This document shows, one piece after another, positions 1 through 5,252 of a stretch of 5,252 nucleotides of DNA; position 1 is the first letter of the stretch; every line of letters starts with the position of its first letter. Below the pieces are notes generated by a model, which had not been told where the DNA came from, made no database searches, and saw nothing but the letters and a program-made list of their open reading frames with translations. Location: positions 1 to 5,252 of the forward strand of contig DATDBU010000012.1 in assembly GCA_036524675.1 (NCBI GenBank), in the 5' to 3' direction. The position numbers and the translations under genes were made by a program. The stretch comes from DATDAW01 sp036524675 (GTDB lineage: Bacteria; Verrucomicrobiota; Verrucomicrobiia; Chthoniobacterales; DASVRZ01).

Positions 1-1
1 C

Positions 2-397
2 TCGCAAGGTTTCGGCATCTGCCGCGACTTCGCGCACCTCGCCGTGGCGCTGTGCCGCTGTTTCAATCTTCCAGCCCGCTACGTCACCGGCCATCTTCCG
101 GATGTGGGATTTCAAGATTCGGGCTCGCCAATGGATTTCCACGCTTACATGCAGGTCTACGTGGGGAACCGCTGGCACAGCTTCGACGCCCGTTTCAATG
201 TCCCTCGCACGGGACGCATCGACATCGCTTGTGGATTCGACGCGGTGGAATGTGCCTTTTCCACTCTTTATGGAGCGGCCACCCTGGCATGGTTCAATGT
301 CTGGAACTATCAGGTCGATCGTGCCCAAGTGAAGCTCGGAGATCCCGTGGATCTAACCAAACGCCTCGACGGAACGCCCAATCTGCGCTTTGCCTAG
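2..397 (+). CDS. Transglutaminase-like cysteine hydrolase, 3' part (5' end outside window)
   Basis: This is the C-terminal 131 residues of a bacterial transglutaminase-like protein (transglutaminase core superfamily); the start lies before the window. The open frame begins at base 2. The papain-like triad is visible: the nucleophile Cys in GICRDFAHL (codon 20-22), the His in MDFHAYMQVYV (140-142) and the Asp in WHSFDAR (185-187), in the order and spacing normal for the family. Bacterial members are cytosolic or secreted peptidases or amide hydrolases; the substrate cannot be told from sequence. The tail, with DPVDLTKRLDGT near the end, looks like a natural C-terminus, so the protein is probably complete at this end. 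The stop TAG (395-397) sits exactly on the edge of the inverted-repeat element that follows. GC is higher than in the central operon. The family call is secure, the biological role unknown. Confidence 0.88.
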   Translation, partial: SQGFGICRDFAHLAVALCRCFNLPARYVTGHLPDVGFQDSGSPMDFHAYMQVYVGNRWHSFDARFNVPRTGRIDIACGFDAVECAFSTLYGAATLAWFNVWNYQVDRAQVKLGDPVDLTKRLDGTPNLRFA

Positions 398-428
398 TGT
401 GCTGTTCAGGAAATACGGGGACATTTGC
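396..428 (+). repeat. Left terminal inverted repeat of the foldback element
   Basis: Thirty-three bases matching the reverse complement of 694-725 at about 30 positions, with one extra A near 411-413 and two substitutions, one of which would still pair as G-U in RNA. The outer 16 bases are identical in both arms. Its first two bases form the last two of the upstream gene's TAG stop. Confidence 0.8.
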
Positions 429-432
429 AGGA

Positions 433-523
433 GAGGATTTTGGCGATTTTCGAGGCGCGAGCGCAGCGCCTGTGTGTGAGTCACACTGGCGAGCGAGCAA
501 CGTGGAAAATCGCCAAAATCCTC
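433..523. repeat. Internal perfect 19-bp inverted repeat (stem A)
   Basis: GAGGATTTTGGCGATTTTC at 433-451 is the exact reverse complement of 505-523. The 53-base loop holds a second hairpin, CGCC-T-GTGTG (467-476) against CACAC-T-GGCG (482-491), with a 5-base loop and a T-T mismatch. This forms one arm of the folded element. Confidence 0.85.
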
Positions 524-535
524 CCGGCCCGGAGG

Positions 536-695
536 GCTGCGTTGAAAATGGCCCGGCGCCAGCGTTGGTTGCCGCTTCGATGTGGAGAAAAGATGGAGCG
601 GCTACCTCGCTTCGCTCGGTTCTCAGTCACAGGTCGCATCGGACATGCTCCTTCGTCGCGTCCCGCTCAGCGGGACGGGCCATTTTGAACGCAGC
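536..695. repeat. Internal 19-bp inverted repeat (stem B)
   Basis: 536-554 pairs with 677-695 at 18 of 19 positions. The enclosed segment includes a tight hairpin at 661-675, TCCCGC-TCA-GCGGGA. This forms the second arm of the folded element; its last bases touch the base of the outer stem at 694-695. Confidence 0.8.
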
Positions 696-725
696 AAATG
701 TTCCCGCATTCCTGAACAGCACACT
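694..725 (-). repeat. Right terminal inverted repeat of the foldback element
   Basis: Reverse complement of the left terminal repeat at 396-428. The outermost bases read CAGCACACT on the plus strand, mirroring AGTGTGCTG on the left. Together the arms would pair to a nearly continuous ~32-bp stem. Confidence 0.8.
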
Positions 726-726
726 G

Positions 727-881
727 AGTCGCATGGGTGGAAACGAATAGTTTCGCGCCGCGCGCTGAATCCGCGGGGCGACGTCGGTTTTTGTGTCACG
801 ATTCACCGATGGCGGAGAGATTATCGGGCGCTGGCCTTGGGCTGCCGCTCGCCGAGGCAGGAAGTAAGTATGCGGGCGTTA
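727..881. other. Intergenic stretch, no recognisable gene
   Basis: GC-rich sequence between the foldback element and the beta-lactamase-family remnant. Open frames cross it in several phases, but none resembles a known protein. It may be decayed 3' sequence of that remnant; no terminator, RNA or repeat was recognised. Confidence 0.5.
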
Positions 882-1029
882 TCCTTTCGCGGCCACATCG
901 GCCAGGCCGGCGCTCTCGAGATGGAGGAGTTGATCCTTGGCGGCGACCACGGTGACCGCGCCCGCGATTTCGTTTTCTCGCCACCATCTCCCGCATCACG
1001 GCACCGAGCCCGGGAGCATCGGTTCGTCG
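882..1029 (-). pseudogene. Remnant of a serine beta-lactamase-family (class C-like) gene
   Basis: Read on the minus strand, about 45 codons resemble the N-terminal part of beta-lactamase-like serine hydrolases. One frame gives GAVMREMVAR (to about 977). After a 1-nt shift in a run of four A's (plus-strand T's 973-976) the next frame gives NEIAGAVTVVAAKDQLLHLE and then SAGLADVAAK before a stop at 879-881. In intact relatives this segment directly precedes the SxxK nucleophile motif, which cannot be found here in any frame, and the remaining ~300 residues are absent. The upstream part (towards 1029 and beyond) is too degraded to define a signal peptide. It is a dead fragment without catalytic residues. 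Family assignment is from recognised sequence pattern only; the boundaries are approximate. Confidence 0.55.
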
Positions 1030-1083
1030 ACGAAGGCGGACCGCGCGAGGCAAGGCGCGGGGAGAGCGAGGCAGGCGGGGGTG

Positions 1084-1108
1084 CATGGTTAAGAGCTCCC
1101 AAACCATG
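1084..1108 (-). terminator. Small hairpin after the operon, possible weak terminator
   Basis: CATGGTT (1084-1090) and AACCATG (1102-1108) form a 7-bp stem around an 11-base loop, 12 bases beyond the stop of the last operon gene. There is no U-tract on the minus strand, so intrinsic termination is doubtful. The position is the main argument for it. Confidence 0.25.
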
Positions 1109-1120
1109 GAGCGACGTGAT

Positions 1121-1798
1121 TCAAAGGCATTCCAATAACGAATCGCGCAAGACCTCTATGAGATCCTCTTCTCCAGAGTTTAAGGTTGCCCGTGCGCCTT
1201 CCCTCAGGTGGAAGCGAACAGGGAATCCCTGGTAAGCGCCGGAAACGTCGAGCCGTTCAAACTTGTAGGCGCGAGCGCCTACCATTTCCTTGGCGAAACG
1301 CCGCACGTCTTCCGTGCCTTTCACCACTATCTTTGCGTTCACTGTTTCAGAGAGGCTGAGTTGGGCAATATGCGCTGCGGTTACTCGGATATCGCTGACA
1401 CTTTTTCCCAAAGCGATTAGCCACCTCGCCACGTCCACCTCCAAGGGCTTCACAACACTGTCGGGCCCGATGATGGCGGTGAGGCTGTTGATGGCCGGCG
1501 AGACTGACCGCGGGCAGTCGTGGAACTCTAGCTGGGGAGCATCAACGGAAAGGCGAAAGTGCGTGTGCTCATACTCCACACGACGAAATTCTTGGGTTTC
1601 GCCGAAAGGGTTTAAGTTTGTTTCGGTTCGCTCAAAGCGCTCGATGAACCGCGCCTCTAAGAAATCGGCACGAGTCCGTTCCACCAAGAAACCGACTGTT
1701 GAATCCTCGACGAATTCCTCCTTTCGCATCCCCTCTACAATTCGCTTGAGAGCGGGACGTGATATTGGTGAAAGCGAATACCAGCGAAGGCGTTTCAT
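1121..1798 (-). CDS. Uncharacterised 225-aa protein, third gene of the operon (gene C)
   Basis: I do not recognise this protein. It has no signal peptide, membrane span or known catalytic motif, and appears to be a soluble mixed alpha/beta protein. From composition, residues 1-32 look helical, 34-92 strand-rich (including FRLSVDAPQLEFHDCPRS at about 81-98), 98-110 helical, 140-185 strand/helix, and 210-223 a final acidic helix (EEDLIEVLRDSLL). The start ATG (1798-1796) overlaps the stop of gene B as ATGA, so translation is probably coupled; a weak AAAGG lies about ten bases upstream, inside gene B. The frame is open throughout and codon use resembles genes A and B. The order of elements in 40-200 resembles residues 120-320 of gene B, so the two may be distant relatives or form a heteromer. 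Real gene: very likely. Function: unknown. Confidence 0.85.
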   Translation of the reverse strand: MKRLRWYSLSPISRPALKRIVEGMRKEEFVEDSTVGFLVERTRADFLEARFIERFERTETNLNPFGETQEFRRVEYEHTHFRLSVDAPQLEFHDCPRSVSPAINSLTAIIGPDSVVKPLEVDVARWLIALGKSVSDIRVTAAHIAQLSLSETVNAKIVVKGTEDVRRFAKEMVGARAYKFERLDVSGAYQGFPVRFHLREGARATLNSGEEDLIEVLRDSLLECL

Positions 1799-2928
1799 GC
1801 TTCATTTGCCTTTGGCTTTTCAGCAACTGGGGGCGCGAGCTTTTCCCGGATCGCTGCCATGGCGGCATAGGCTGCTGCCTCAATTGCCTGGTTGATACGC
1901 TTCCTATCATCCAGGGAAATTGCCCGTCTTGTGACTTCCACATCTCCGCCGTCGCCTATGTTGTGAACCCCGCGGACCAAGTAGCAGAACCCCGTTCCAC
2001 CCTCGGGATTCTTAAACTGCGCCTCTATCTCAAAAATTCTCCCTTCTCCGACACTTTCCTTCGCCTCCCACACGGTCCGGCTGATACAAAAACCGTCCTT
2101 TCGCAGCCGATCAAATTCCGGCGAAGAAAGCAAAGCTTCGCCCGCGAGAGTGAGTCGCTTGACTAAACCTTTGACCTCCGCCTCTTTCTCCTCCGCGGCG
2201 TCTCCGTCATCATCCTCCTCGGGGGCTTCTTGAGGGATGCGGTTAAGTTTCAGGTCGATCACATCCCGGCGGTTGAATCCCGCCATTCCGTCCATCACGC
2301 GAACGAAAAATTCTGTTCGCATGGCTGGATCTACAATGCCGGAAAGCTCTATCGTTTGGCGTTTTGGCTTTTCCTGACCTTCCGGGACAGGAAGTATATC
2401 CGTAATCTTATTCACCACATCCTGAGCCCGTCCGTTTGCCGGGTATCGAAACTCATACCCGCCCTTCATGGGCTCGATGAAAATCTCCATCTCCTTGTGA
2501 ATGCGTTGCATCACCCGAGTACTGCCGTGATCCACTTCGCGGTAGGTGATACGAACGATCGTCCCTGCTTCCGTTTTGCGAATTACGTACGACTCGTCTG
2601 CGGTTTCTCCCCGGATGTCCCGAACGTCCGACAAAACCTTTTGTAGGTCTTCTGCTGAAGCACCGCTCTCATATCGGCAGGTTGTCTCCTTCTCTTGAGC
2701 GTCCGCCGTTTCGATTGTGTCCAATAACTCGCGAAGCTGTAGCCAGCTAAACGGCATCCGGCTCAGATGATCCCGGATAGTTTCGCGGGGCAGTTCGCCG
2801 GAAAGAATAATCCCGCGGTCCAGGGCAAGGCTCAGCAGCTTTTTCTTGCTAAACTTTGGAGCGTCCAAGATGTCTGAGACATCCTTATCGTCGGCGAAAT
2901 ACTTTGAGGGATGGTCGTAGCGCGGCAT
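1795..2928 (-). CDS. Uncharacterised 377-aa protein with SAP-like N-terminus, second gene of the operon (gene B)
   Basis: Not recognised as a named family. Residues 25-72 (with SKKKLLSLALDRGI, then ELPRETIRDHLSRMPF) have the two-helix pattern of SAP/HeH-like modules, which in other proteins bind DNA or partner proteins; this is inference from pattern. Residues 110-180 look strand-rich and contain HKEMEIFIEP and GGYEFRYPANGRAQDVV. A second block covers 190-232. An acidic linker (about 233-252, with EEDDDGDAAEEKEAE) leads to a C-terminal alpha/beta block, 255-345, and an Ala-rich charged tail ending KPKANEA. There is no membrane segment, Walker motif or obvious nuclease triad. The ATG (2928-2926) lies 3 nt after the stop of gene A and its last bases overlap gene C, so the three genes are almost surely one transcript. 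The ribosome site is weak (GGA about nine bases upstream), consistent with coupled translation. A scaffold or nucleic-acid-binding partner of gene A is the simplest guess. Confidence 0.87.
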   Translation of the reverse strand: MPRYDHPSKYFADDKDVSDILDAPKFSKKKLLSLALDRGIILSGELPRETIRDHLSRMPFSWLQLRELLDTIETADAQEKETTCRYESGASAEDLQKVLSDVRDIRGETADESYVIRKTEAGTIVRITYREVDHGSTRVMQRIHKEMEIFIEPMKGGYEFRYPANGRAQDVVNKITDILPVPEGQEKPKRQTIELSGIVDPAMRTEFFVRVMDGMAGFNRRDVIDLKLNRIPQEAPEEDDDGDAAEEKEAEVKGLVKRLTLAGEALLSSPEFDRLRKDGFCISRTVWEAKESVGEGRIFEIEAQFKNPEGGTGFCYLVRGVHNIGDGGDVEVTRRAISLDDRKRINQAIEAAAYAAMAAIREKLAPPVAEKPKANEA

Positions 2929-2931
2929 AAC

Positions 2932-3903
2932 TCAATCCATTCCAAGTTGAGTTGTGGAAAACTGTGACAGCACGGTCGGAATCGAACTGAAGGTGATCTG
3001 CTCTAGTCGTTTCTCAAACTCTGGAAAGTTGAAATACTCTTTCGCATACTGCTCTTTTGCCGTTGCGAAATAAGCAGAGGCTTTTGAATCGGCGAATGGC
3101 GCCCTGATTTCAATGCGAACGGAATCGGCGACCAGTTGGTAGCGGAACAAATAGTCGATGAGGAATTTCAACTCATCAACGGCGGCAGCCGGTTCCCTGT
3201 AGTAAACGACATAGCCCCTCTGGTTGTTCGTCAATTCCGTGGGCTCGTATTCAAGCACCTGCCAGGGAGACAAAAGCATTTCCGCAGTTGCTGCCTTAAG
3301 CGTATTGGAAGTCACCCGGGCGCGAACGAGGTCGGGATGGTAGAACTTGCAATGCTTTGCAGAGGGTAACTCGTGGGCTCCCCGCTTCCTCAAAATGTCG
3401 TTGGCGACATTGTAGAGGTAGGTGATTTCAGGCGGCCCAAAAACGAACAGCCGGTAGTTCGCTTTTACCTTCACCAGATTTTGTTTCACCAGCGCGAGAA
3501 GCATCGGAAAGTTCTTATCGTAATCGCTATCGTGGTTGTAGATGAAGAGCATCCCGTAAACCCGGTGATTGCTCTCCGGATCGGCGTAAAGCTGCTGCCA
3601 TTCCTCGCTTTGGTTTGCACACTCCGCACTGATCGAGAGGCTTTTGAGCGCTTCCTCCAGTTTATCCTTGTTGATTGTTGCAGCAGCGTAGCTCTTGAGA
3701 TCCGTAGTAAGATAAACCCGCCCGTGCTCCAGGGGAGATTCGTAGGAGAAAACCGCATCTGAGGGATGCGTTTTCTTTTTGTGACCCTTCACTACACATG
3801 CCCAGTTTTGGTCGCGATGGGGTCGCCTTTCCCATCCAAAAATGGAAAAGATCCCCTTCGATACCTCCTCCGCCATCTTTGCGATTGTTGCCGTCTCTGC
3901 CAT
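2932..3903 (-). CDS. Putative PD-(D/E)XK-like nuclease, 323 aa, first gene of the operon (gene A)
   Basis: No named family recognised. The N-terminal third carries a plausible PD-(D/E)XK arrangement: a helix with Glu12/Glu13 (AEEVSKGIFSIFGW), then HPSD with Asp49 before a strand, then YLTTDLKSYA with Asp68-Leu-Lys70 as the (D/E)xK pair 19 residues later, followed by an amphipathic helix (78-92). This order and spacing are normal for restriction-endonuclease-like folds and would imply Mg2+-dependent DNA or RNA cleavage. The middle shows alternating strands and helices: GMLFIYNHDSDYD (117-129) and RLFVFGPPEITYLY (151-164). The C-terminal part (210-310) is a further alpha/beta block with FPEFEKRLEQITF near the end. 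It appears cytosolic and has no membrane segment. An in-frame TGA lies five codons upstream of the ATG at 3903-3901, so the protein cannot begin much earlier; Met10 is an alternative start. No strong ribosome site is seen. It leads the three-gene operon and is probably its effector. Confidence 0.85.
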   Translation of the reverse strand: MAETATIAKMAEEVSKGIFSIFGWERRPHRDQNWACVVKGHKKKTHPSDAVFSYESPLEHGRVYLTTDLKSYAAATINKDKLEEALKSLSISAECANQSEEWQQLYADPESNHRVYGMLFIYNHDSDYDKNFPMLLALVKQNLVKVKANYRLFVFGPPEITYLYNVANDILRKRGAHELPSAKHCKFYHPDLVRARVTSNTLKAATAEMLLSPWQVLEYEPTELTNNQRGYVVYYREPAAAVDELKFLIDYLFRYQLVADSVRIEIRAPFADSKASAYFATAKEQYAKEYFNFPEFEKRLEQITFSSIPTVLSQFSTTQLGMD

Positions 3904-4298
3904 AGGTTGAGAAAATCAAGTGGCGCCGTCCACTGCTCGCGTGAACTTTGTCGCCGTGTCTGCTGGTGAATAGCTGCTCGATGCGGGCGTTGTCTATGGA
4001 GAAAGAAGAGGGGACGCGCGCACGACGGCGATCAATCTTGGTTGTACGCGGCGCGCTGCCGAGCGAACCGGCCACATCGCCGAGCAACGGGGGAGGCGGC
4101 AGGGGCCAAAAAATCCTATTGCTGTTCCTCTTCACCAGCGTTATGCAGTTTTCGGCTACTTCCCAAAGTTGGGGGAACGAGGAGAACCCCCTCAGTTTGG
4201 AAACGATGCGAAGTAAGCGCCTGCACCGCATCGGCTGGAGCGTCGAGCCACGGCTCGTTACGGATGCGGAACGTCTATTTCTCAATGCGCACGCTTCA
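3904..4298. other. Upstream region of the operon, no recognisable gene
   Basis: About 395 bases between the operon start and the RES-gene remnant. Open frames on both strands have unnatural composition (Pro, Arg and Gly runs, no family resemblance), and I do not support any as a gene. It should hold the operon promoter, but no convincing -35/-10 pair was found on the minus strand. Small palindromes are present: CCCAA-AG-TTGGG at 4162-4173 and a GGGGG/CCCCC pair at 4171-4175 and 4187-4191. It may be decayed coding DNA. Confidence 0.5.
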
Positions 4299-4809
4299 CT
4301 ATCGTGTATTCCGCACTTCGAAGTTCAAATACCCATCCAGCGCGAGTAACTCGGACAGATTCGGGTCGAAGAGGACGATATTGGTTCCCTTTGGATTCAG
4401 TGCGCTAGGATAGCAAATTCCGTCGTAGCCTGCCGATTGAATCACCTCTGCCAAGTATTGGTTGGGACCTATTCGACACTCGAATCATCCGGGTGAACCG
4501 ATTCTCCTAATGCGCGTCCAAGCGAGCCGAGCAGGGTCTGTCTCCTAACCTCCTCACCAAGGTTTGCTGTTGCGAGAGGTTCCAATGCCGACATCTTCCC
4601 TCCCAGGTCTGCAAGTCGCAGGAGTTTCCGCGCTCGAAGCAGACGAAGGCTGACGACCGCGCCGGGAAAGCGTCCTGTTTCTATAGCCGCCGTCTCCTCA
4701 TCGAGAGCGCAGTAGAGAAGTGAGATTCCTTCGGGATTGGCCCGACCAGTATCTGTTTAGCCTCGAGGCGAAGTTTTGCGAAAGGGGCAAAAAAGGCTGG
4801 TACTAGCAT
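4299..4809 (-). pseudogene. Broken RES-domain toxin gene (NAD-degrading type), N-terminus missing
   Basis: On the minus strand a reading with RES-family features runs from about 4755 to 4299. It starts TDTGRANPEGISLLYCALDE and continues with ETAAIE, GAVVSLRLLRARKLLRL and ALGESVHPDDSSVE. A TAG at 4469-4471 follows, where relatives have an aromatic residue before a P-T-Q-Y-L-A-E motif. One base is then missing (around 4459-4466), and in the next frame the sequence resumes as QYLAEVIQSAGYDGICYPSA and GTNIVLFDP, ending at TAG 4299-4301. The conserved Arg (GRAN), Glu and Ser (YPS) of the RES name are all present, but in two frames. RES proteins are NAD+-consuming toxins of the RES/Xre type, usually encoded beside a DUF2384-type antitoxin; no antitoxin is present here. 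A TAA (4757-4759) precedes TDTGRAN; a shifted frame back to an ATG at 4807-4809 may be gene or insertion-sequence DNA. Family call is strong; inactivity is inferred from two lesions. Confidence 0.8.
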
Positions 4810-5252
4810 TTATTGTGGTTCATAAAGCCTGGCGATGACGCCGCTCCAGCCGGGAAACTCTTGAAGCGCTCCAGAGGGAAGCCCCTGGAGCGTTGGTCAA
4901 TCTGGTGCTGACGATGCAGGAGGAGATGGTGCGGATGCGAGCGGACATTGGGCGGCTACAGGAGCGGATCGCGCAGCTGGAAGGCGAGAACCGGCCGCCG
5001 AGCGCGCCGTTTCGGCGCGGGGAGGATGAGCGCAAGAGCGGTCCGAAAAAGCCTGGGCGTGGCAGCGGCCATCCGGGCAGTTGCCGGAAAGTGCCGCAGG
5101 TGATCGATGACGAGATCGAAGTGCCATTGAGGGGATGCCCGTACTGCGCGGGAGTCCTCGAAGGAGTAATCCCCGTGGTGCAGTATATCGAGGAACTGCC
5201 CGAGGTTCGCCCGCACGTCACGCGGCTAAAGACCTATGAGGGACACTGTCCA
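4770..5252 (+). mobile_element. IS66-like insertion sequence, left part only
   Basis: An insertion sequence enters the window from the right. Its transposase reads on the plus strand and runs off the end. The left terminus is not defined: recognisable RES-gene sequence stops near 4755 and transposase-like sequence begins by about 4835-4851, so the end lies between. A perfect palindrome GCCTCGAGGC sits at 4760-4769. The right end and any target duplication are outside the window. The start coordinate is a midpoint guess. Confidence 0.5.
4914..5252 (+). CDS. IS66-family transposase, N-terminal part (truncated by window end)
   Basis: The 113 visible residues match the N-terminal organisation of IS66-type transposases. 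They begin with a leucine-zipper-like coiled coil (about 1-25, MVRMRADIGRLQERIAQLE). A basic Pro/Gly stretch follows (about 41-55, KKPGRGSGHPG). A zinc-finger start follows with Cys75-x2-Cys78 (GCPYCAG), then QYIEELPEVRPHVTRLK, and Cys112 opens what is probably the second CxxC at the window edge. The DDE catalytic domain would lie beyond. ATG 4914 is the first ATG in frame, but protein-like residues (EALQREAPGALVNLVL) continue upstream to an in-frame stop at 4836-4838. A TTG or GTG start near 4893-4905 is therefore possible. An ATG at 4835 in another frame gives MTPLQPGN and would join after a 1-nt shift. A Shine-Dalgarno-like AGGAGG at 4918-4923 precedes ATG 4935. The family is clear; the true start is not. 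Confidence 0.82.
   Translation, partial: MQEEMVRMRADIGRLQERIAQLEGENRPPSAPFRRGEDERKSGPKKPGRGSGHPGSCRKVPQVIDDEIEVPLRGCPYCAGVLEGVIPVVQYIEELPEVRPHVTRLKTYEGHCP

Larger units (their letters stand above)
396..726. mobile_element. MITE-like foldback element with terminal and nested inverted repeats
   Basis: A non-coding ~330-bp unit bounded by terminal inverted repeats. The left arm 396-428 and the right arm 694-725 (reverse complement) both read AGTGTGCTGTTCAGGA for the first 16 bases, then differ by one indel and two substitutions before both ending ACATTTGC. Inside are two further long stems, 433-451 with 505-523 (19/19) and 536-554 with 677-695 (18/19), plus small hairpins at 467-491 and 661-675. 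Folded as one strand, the outer stem closes a junction carrying two arms. The ORFs across it are not protein-like. Small size, terminal repeats and lack of a transposase fit a MITE moved in trans. A clear target duplication is not visible: the left flank is CCT and the right flank GAG, although CTAG and CTGA at the edges are similar. Alternatively it is a large REP-type palindromic unit. Confidence 0.72.

Noticed and set aside
396..726. CRISPR array or tandem repeats
   Set aside because: The repeats are inverted and nested, not direct and regularly spaced.
52..750. Long plus-strand open frame overlapping the transglutaminase-like gene and the foldback element
   Set aside because: It is out of frame with the clearly homologous gene, Ser/Arg-rich, and crosses inverted repeats; a shadow frame.
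582..1235. 217-codon plus-strand open frame
   Set aside because: Composition is unnatural and Arg-rich, it covers the element and the minus-strand remnant, and it runs into the operon's 3' end.
4143..4175. Possible sigma70 promoter on the minus strand (TTGGGA, 17 nt, TAACGC)
   Set aside because: The -10 matches only half the consensus and it lies over 200 bases from the operon start; not distinguishable from chance.
3662..4285. 207-codon minus-strand open frame upstream of and overlapping gene A
   Set aside because: It overlaps the start of gene A in another frame, has proline and glycine runs, and shows no family resemblance.
3948..4349. 133-codon plus-strand open frame with a short hydrophobic stretch
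   Set aside because: It resembles no family, has no ribosome site, and overlaps the end of the RES remnant on the other strand.
4820..5221. Minus-strand open frames opposite the transposase
   Set aside because: The plus strand has an unmistakable IS66-type reading with coiled coil and CxxC; the minus frames are its shadows.

Overview
The window looks like an accessory, defence-island-like stretch of the chromosome of a soil or freshwater bacterium. The decayed beta-lactamase-family remnant and the style of the IS66-like transposase would fit Verrucomicrobiota or Acidobacteriota, but that placement is a guess from general resemblance. No rRNA, tRNA or CRISPR array is visible.

Layout. Bases 2-397 (+) are the 3' end of a transglutaminase-like cysteine hydrolase with its Cys-His-Asp triad visible. 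Its stop codon lies on the edge of a ~330-bp non-coding foldback element (396-726) with 32-33-bp terminal inverted repeats and nested internal stems, which looks like a MITE. Bases 727-1120 carry no intact gene, only a frameshifted scrap of a serine beta-lactamase-family gene (about 882-1029, minus) and a small hairpin just past the end of the central operon.

The core is a compact minus-strand operon of three uncharacterised genes, transcribed from 3903 down to 1121. Gene A (3903-2932, 323 aa) has a plausible PD-(D/E)XK nuclease signature near its N-terminus. Gene B (2928-1795, 377 aa) has a SAP-like N-terminal helical segment and an acidic linker. Gene C (1798-1121, 225 aa) overlaps the end of B by four bases (ATGA) and has a fold order resembling the body of B. 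Spacing of 3 nt (A-B) and -4 nt (B-C) implies co-transcription and probably a complex. I cannot assign the trio to a named system. A nuclease-bearing anti-phage or anti-plasmid system is the leading guess, from the nuclease-like motif, cassette organisation and neighbourhood.

Upstream of the operon, 3904-4298 has no recognisable gene. Then comes a dead RES-domain toxin gene (minus, 4299 to about 4755 or 4809), broken by a nonsense codon and a 1-nt deletion and missing its N-terminus. Beyond it begins an IS66-like insertion sequence (+) whose transposase runs off the window end. The flanks are therefore all remnants or mobile DNA, while the three-gene operon is fully open, so it is the part that appears to be under selection.
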